From Nitrospirota bacterium (GTDB lineage Bacteria > Nitrospirota > Thermodesulfovibrionia > Thermodesulfovibrionales > SM23-35), in NCBI GenBank assembly GCA_018262395.1, contig JAGSYM010000041.1, forward strand, positions 1 to 7,715: a stretch of 7,715 nucleotides of DNA, in the 5' to 3' direction. The notes under the pieces are model-generated. The model saw only the letters and a program-made list of their open reading frames with translations, was not told the DNA's origin and searched no databases. The position numbers and the translations under genes were made by a program. Shown here piece by piece: positions 6,341 to 7,715 of this stretch; position 1 is the stretch's first letter; every line of letters begins with the position of its first letter.

Positions 6341-7453
6341 ATGAAACGAGATATTGCTTGGTTTCTCGACCTTTATCAGAATGAACAACTGAATTTGGAC
6401 CCTCCGTATCAGCGGAGGAGTGTGTGGACAGGAAAAGACAGGAAATTTTTCCTTGATACGATATTCCGCAATTACCCCTGCCCAGCTGTCTTTCTTCATA
6501 AGGAAATCGATTCGGAAAGGGGAAGAATGATATACCACGTTGTAGATGGTAAACAGCGCCTCGAAACAATCATTTTTTTTGCCGGGAACGAGATAGCAAT
6601 AGATAAGGATTTCGGAGACGAGAGGCTCAATGGAAAAAAATGGCAACAGATCGCACATGATCCGGATCTGAACATGCGTTTTCATCACTATGCTTTGCCG
6701 GTCGAATTTATGGATATCGATGACAGCACGGTGATTAATGAAGTGTTTGATCGACTGAACAGGAATTCAAGAAAGCTTGAGCGTCAGGAGATGAGGCATG
6801 CAAAGTATGATGGATGGTTCATCAAGGTTGCAGAGAGAGAAGCGGAACAGGAGGAATGGGAGCGCCTCGGTGTTGTGACCAAGGCACGAATGCGGAGAAT
6901 GAAAGACGTTCAGCTGATATCAGAACTCCTGATTGTCCTTCTGAAGAACCGCATTCTTGGTTATGATCAGGACGTGATTGATGATATCTATGCAGAATAC
7001 GATTCCCCGGAAGAGACCGTCATAAATTTTGACGAGCGTGCCTTCGAAAGCACCCTGCAGTTCACAAAGGATTATCTTTTAAAAATGGAATCGCACAATT
7101 CAGCGGTTTCAAAATATGCCAAGGGATTGAATAATTTTTACAGCCTTTGGGCCTTTATTGCCCTGAATCAGCGACACCTCAAATCTCCTGCACATACGGC
7201 GGGCAGATATGCTGACATTATGCAGAAAGTAATAACGATATCAAAAGAAAAAGATCTGGATGCTTTCCTGAGGGATCATCACGATGATTCGTATGCCGAA
7301 GCCTTTCTCTATGTAAAGAGTTCAGTGAGGGCAAGCACCGAGCAGCAGCAGAGAGAAGAAAGAAACAAAATTCTTGAAAGTGTTCTGTTGGGTGAAGATA
7401 CTCAGGAAGAGGTTTTCATGACAGACAAGTACAGGAATCCGGTTTCGATATAA
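6341..7453 (+). CDS. Stand-alone DUF262 (GmrSD/SspE N-terminal-like, ParB-superfamily) protein
   Basis: DUF262 belongs to the ParB/sulfiredoxin-like fold. In GmrSD type IV restriction enzymes and in SspE it is the nucleotide-hydrolysing or sensing part, joined to an HNH nuclease domain (DUF1524). This protein has 370 residues. The family motifs are PPYQRRSVW (21-29), the DGQQR-type VVDGKQRLETI (67-77, Asp69 and Arg73) and FDRLNRNSRKLERQEMR (136-152). The remainder (about 155-335) is predicted helical, and the last 40 residues are charged (EQQQREERNK). I see no HNH motif, no membrane segment and no second conserved enzyme motif, so it is a DUF262-only form. AAGGAG (6329-6334), 6 nt before the ATG, is a strong ribosome binding site. 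It lies 37 nt after mtaD and runs toward recR. No restriction or toxin partner is visible. Function is unknown: defence, DNA-related regulation or something else are all open. Confidence 0.88.
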   Translation: MKRDIAWFLDLYQNEQLNLDPPYQRRSVWTGKDRKFFLDTIFRNYPCPAVFLHKEIDSERGRMIYHVVDGKQRLETIIFFAGNEIAIDKDFGDERLNGKKWQQIAHDPDLNMRFHHYALPVEFMDIDDSTVINEVFDRLNRNSRKLERQEMRHAKYDGWFIKVAEREAEQEEWERLGVVTKARMRRMKDVQLISELLIVLLKNRILGYDQDVIDDIYAEYDSPEETVINFDERAFESTLQFTKDYLLKMESHNSAVSKYAKGLNNFYSLWAFIALNQRHLKSPAHTAGRYADIMQKVITISKEKDLDAFLRDHHDDSYAEAFLYVKSSVRASTEQQQREERNKILESVLLGEDTQEEVFMTDKYRNPVSI

Positions 7454-7472
7454 TTTGTTATAAAAGTTCGCC

Positions 7473-7715
7473 CTACATCTCTCTTCTGCCCTCAAGTGCT
7501 TTACCGAGGGTCACTTCGTCTGCGAACTCAATATCTCCGCCGATGGGAAGCCCATAGGCAATCCGTGTCACTTTCACCGGGAACGGTTTTAATATCTCCC
7601 TGATATACTGGGCAGTCATCTCGCCTTTGGTATTTGGATTTGTTGCAATAATAATTTCCTGAATAGAATTTTTCCTGACCCGTTCAATCAGCTCGTTCAT
7701 TTTCAGCCTGTCAGG
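7473..7715 (-). CDS. recR: Recombination mediator RecR, C-terminal part
   Basis: RecR, with RecF/RecO, helps load RecA on gapped single-stranded DNA. Only the last 80 residues are present. The reading frame is open to the window edge and stops at TAG (7473-7475, minus strand). The piece covers the second half of the Toprim domain, with [19 protein letters not shown], then [20 protein letters not shown] and the closing [13 protein letters not shown], which is a near-standard RecR C-terminus. The zinc finger and helix-hairpin-helix parts lie beyond base 7715. The ATG at 7700 is internal, not the start. recR often follows dnaX and ybaB, which would be outside the window. It converges on the DUF262 gene with 19 nt between the stop codons and no obvious terminator hairpin. 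Confidence 0.96.
   Translation of the reverse strand, partial: PDRLKMNELIERVRKNSIQEIIIATNPNTKGEMTAQYIREILKPFPVKVTRIAYGLPIGGDIEFADEVTLGKALEGRREM

Overview
The window is ordinary bacterial chromosome: densely packed, moderate base composition, mostly housekeeping genes read in both directions. The gene set is a group-1-like [NiFe] hydrogenase, a compact class A penicillin-binding protein, a short FtsY without an acidic domain, and an MtaD-type deaminase. An anaerobic or microaerophilic Gram-negative of the Nitrospirota or Desulfobacterota/Deltaproteobacteria type would fit. This is an impression from protein style and a REP-like palindrome, and sequence reading alone does not settle it.

Layout. 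Positions 1-175 hold the last 57 codons of a [NiFe]-hydrogenase large subunit, ending in the DPCxxCxxH nickel-site motif plus a 15-residue tail. Next comes the hydrogenase maturation endopeptidase (core 309-767) that should remove such a tail. A nested GC-rich palindrome (202-235) lies between the large-subunit stop and the conserved protease core, and no ordinary start codon lies close to that core. A 143-nt gap with a possible -10 box leads to a bifunctional class A penicillin-binding protein (911-2707, +). It converges on, and overlaps by 47 nt, the SRP receptor gene ftsY (2661-3566, -).

The 289-nt region between ftsY and asd carries a good promoter for ftsY and a plausible one for asd. 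asd (3856-4875, +) makes aspartate-semialdehyde dehydrogenase. It is followed by a short octamer-repeat array and a weak terminator-like hairpin. mtaD (4987-6303, +) encodes an S-adenosylhomocysteine/methylthioadenosine deaminase. A stand-alone DUF262 protein (6341-7453, +) starts 37 nt later with its own strong Shine-Dalgarno site. The window closes with the C-terminal 80 codons of recR on the minus strand, converging on the DUF262 gene across 19 nt.

How the genes relate. The clear functional pair is the hydrogenase large subunit and its maturation protease. Asd (aspartate-family amino acids, diaminopimelate) and the penicillin-binding protein both serve peptidoglycan synthesis, but they are separate units. 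MtaD handles by-products of SAM metabolism. The DUF262 protein is the only gene from a family linked to anti-phage defence. It has the DGQQR-type motif but no HNH nuclease part and no recognisable partner here. I see no CRISPR array, tRNA, rRNA, insertion sequence or prophage gene. Nothing here amounts to a convincing new multi-gene system. The best candidates for a second look are the solitary DUF262 gene and the odd 5' end of the protease gene.
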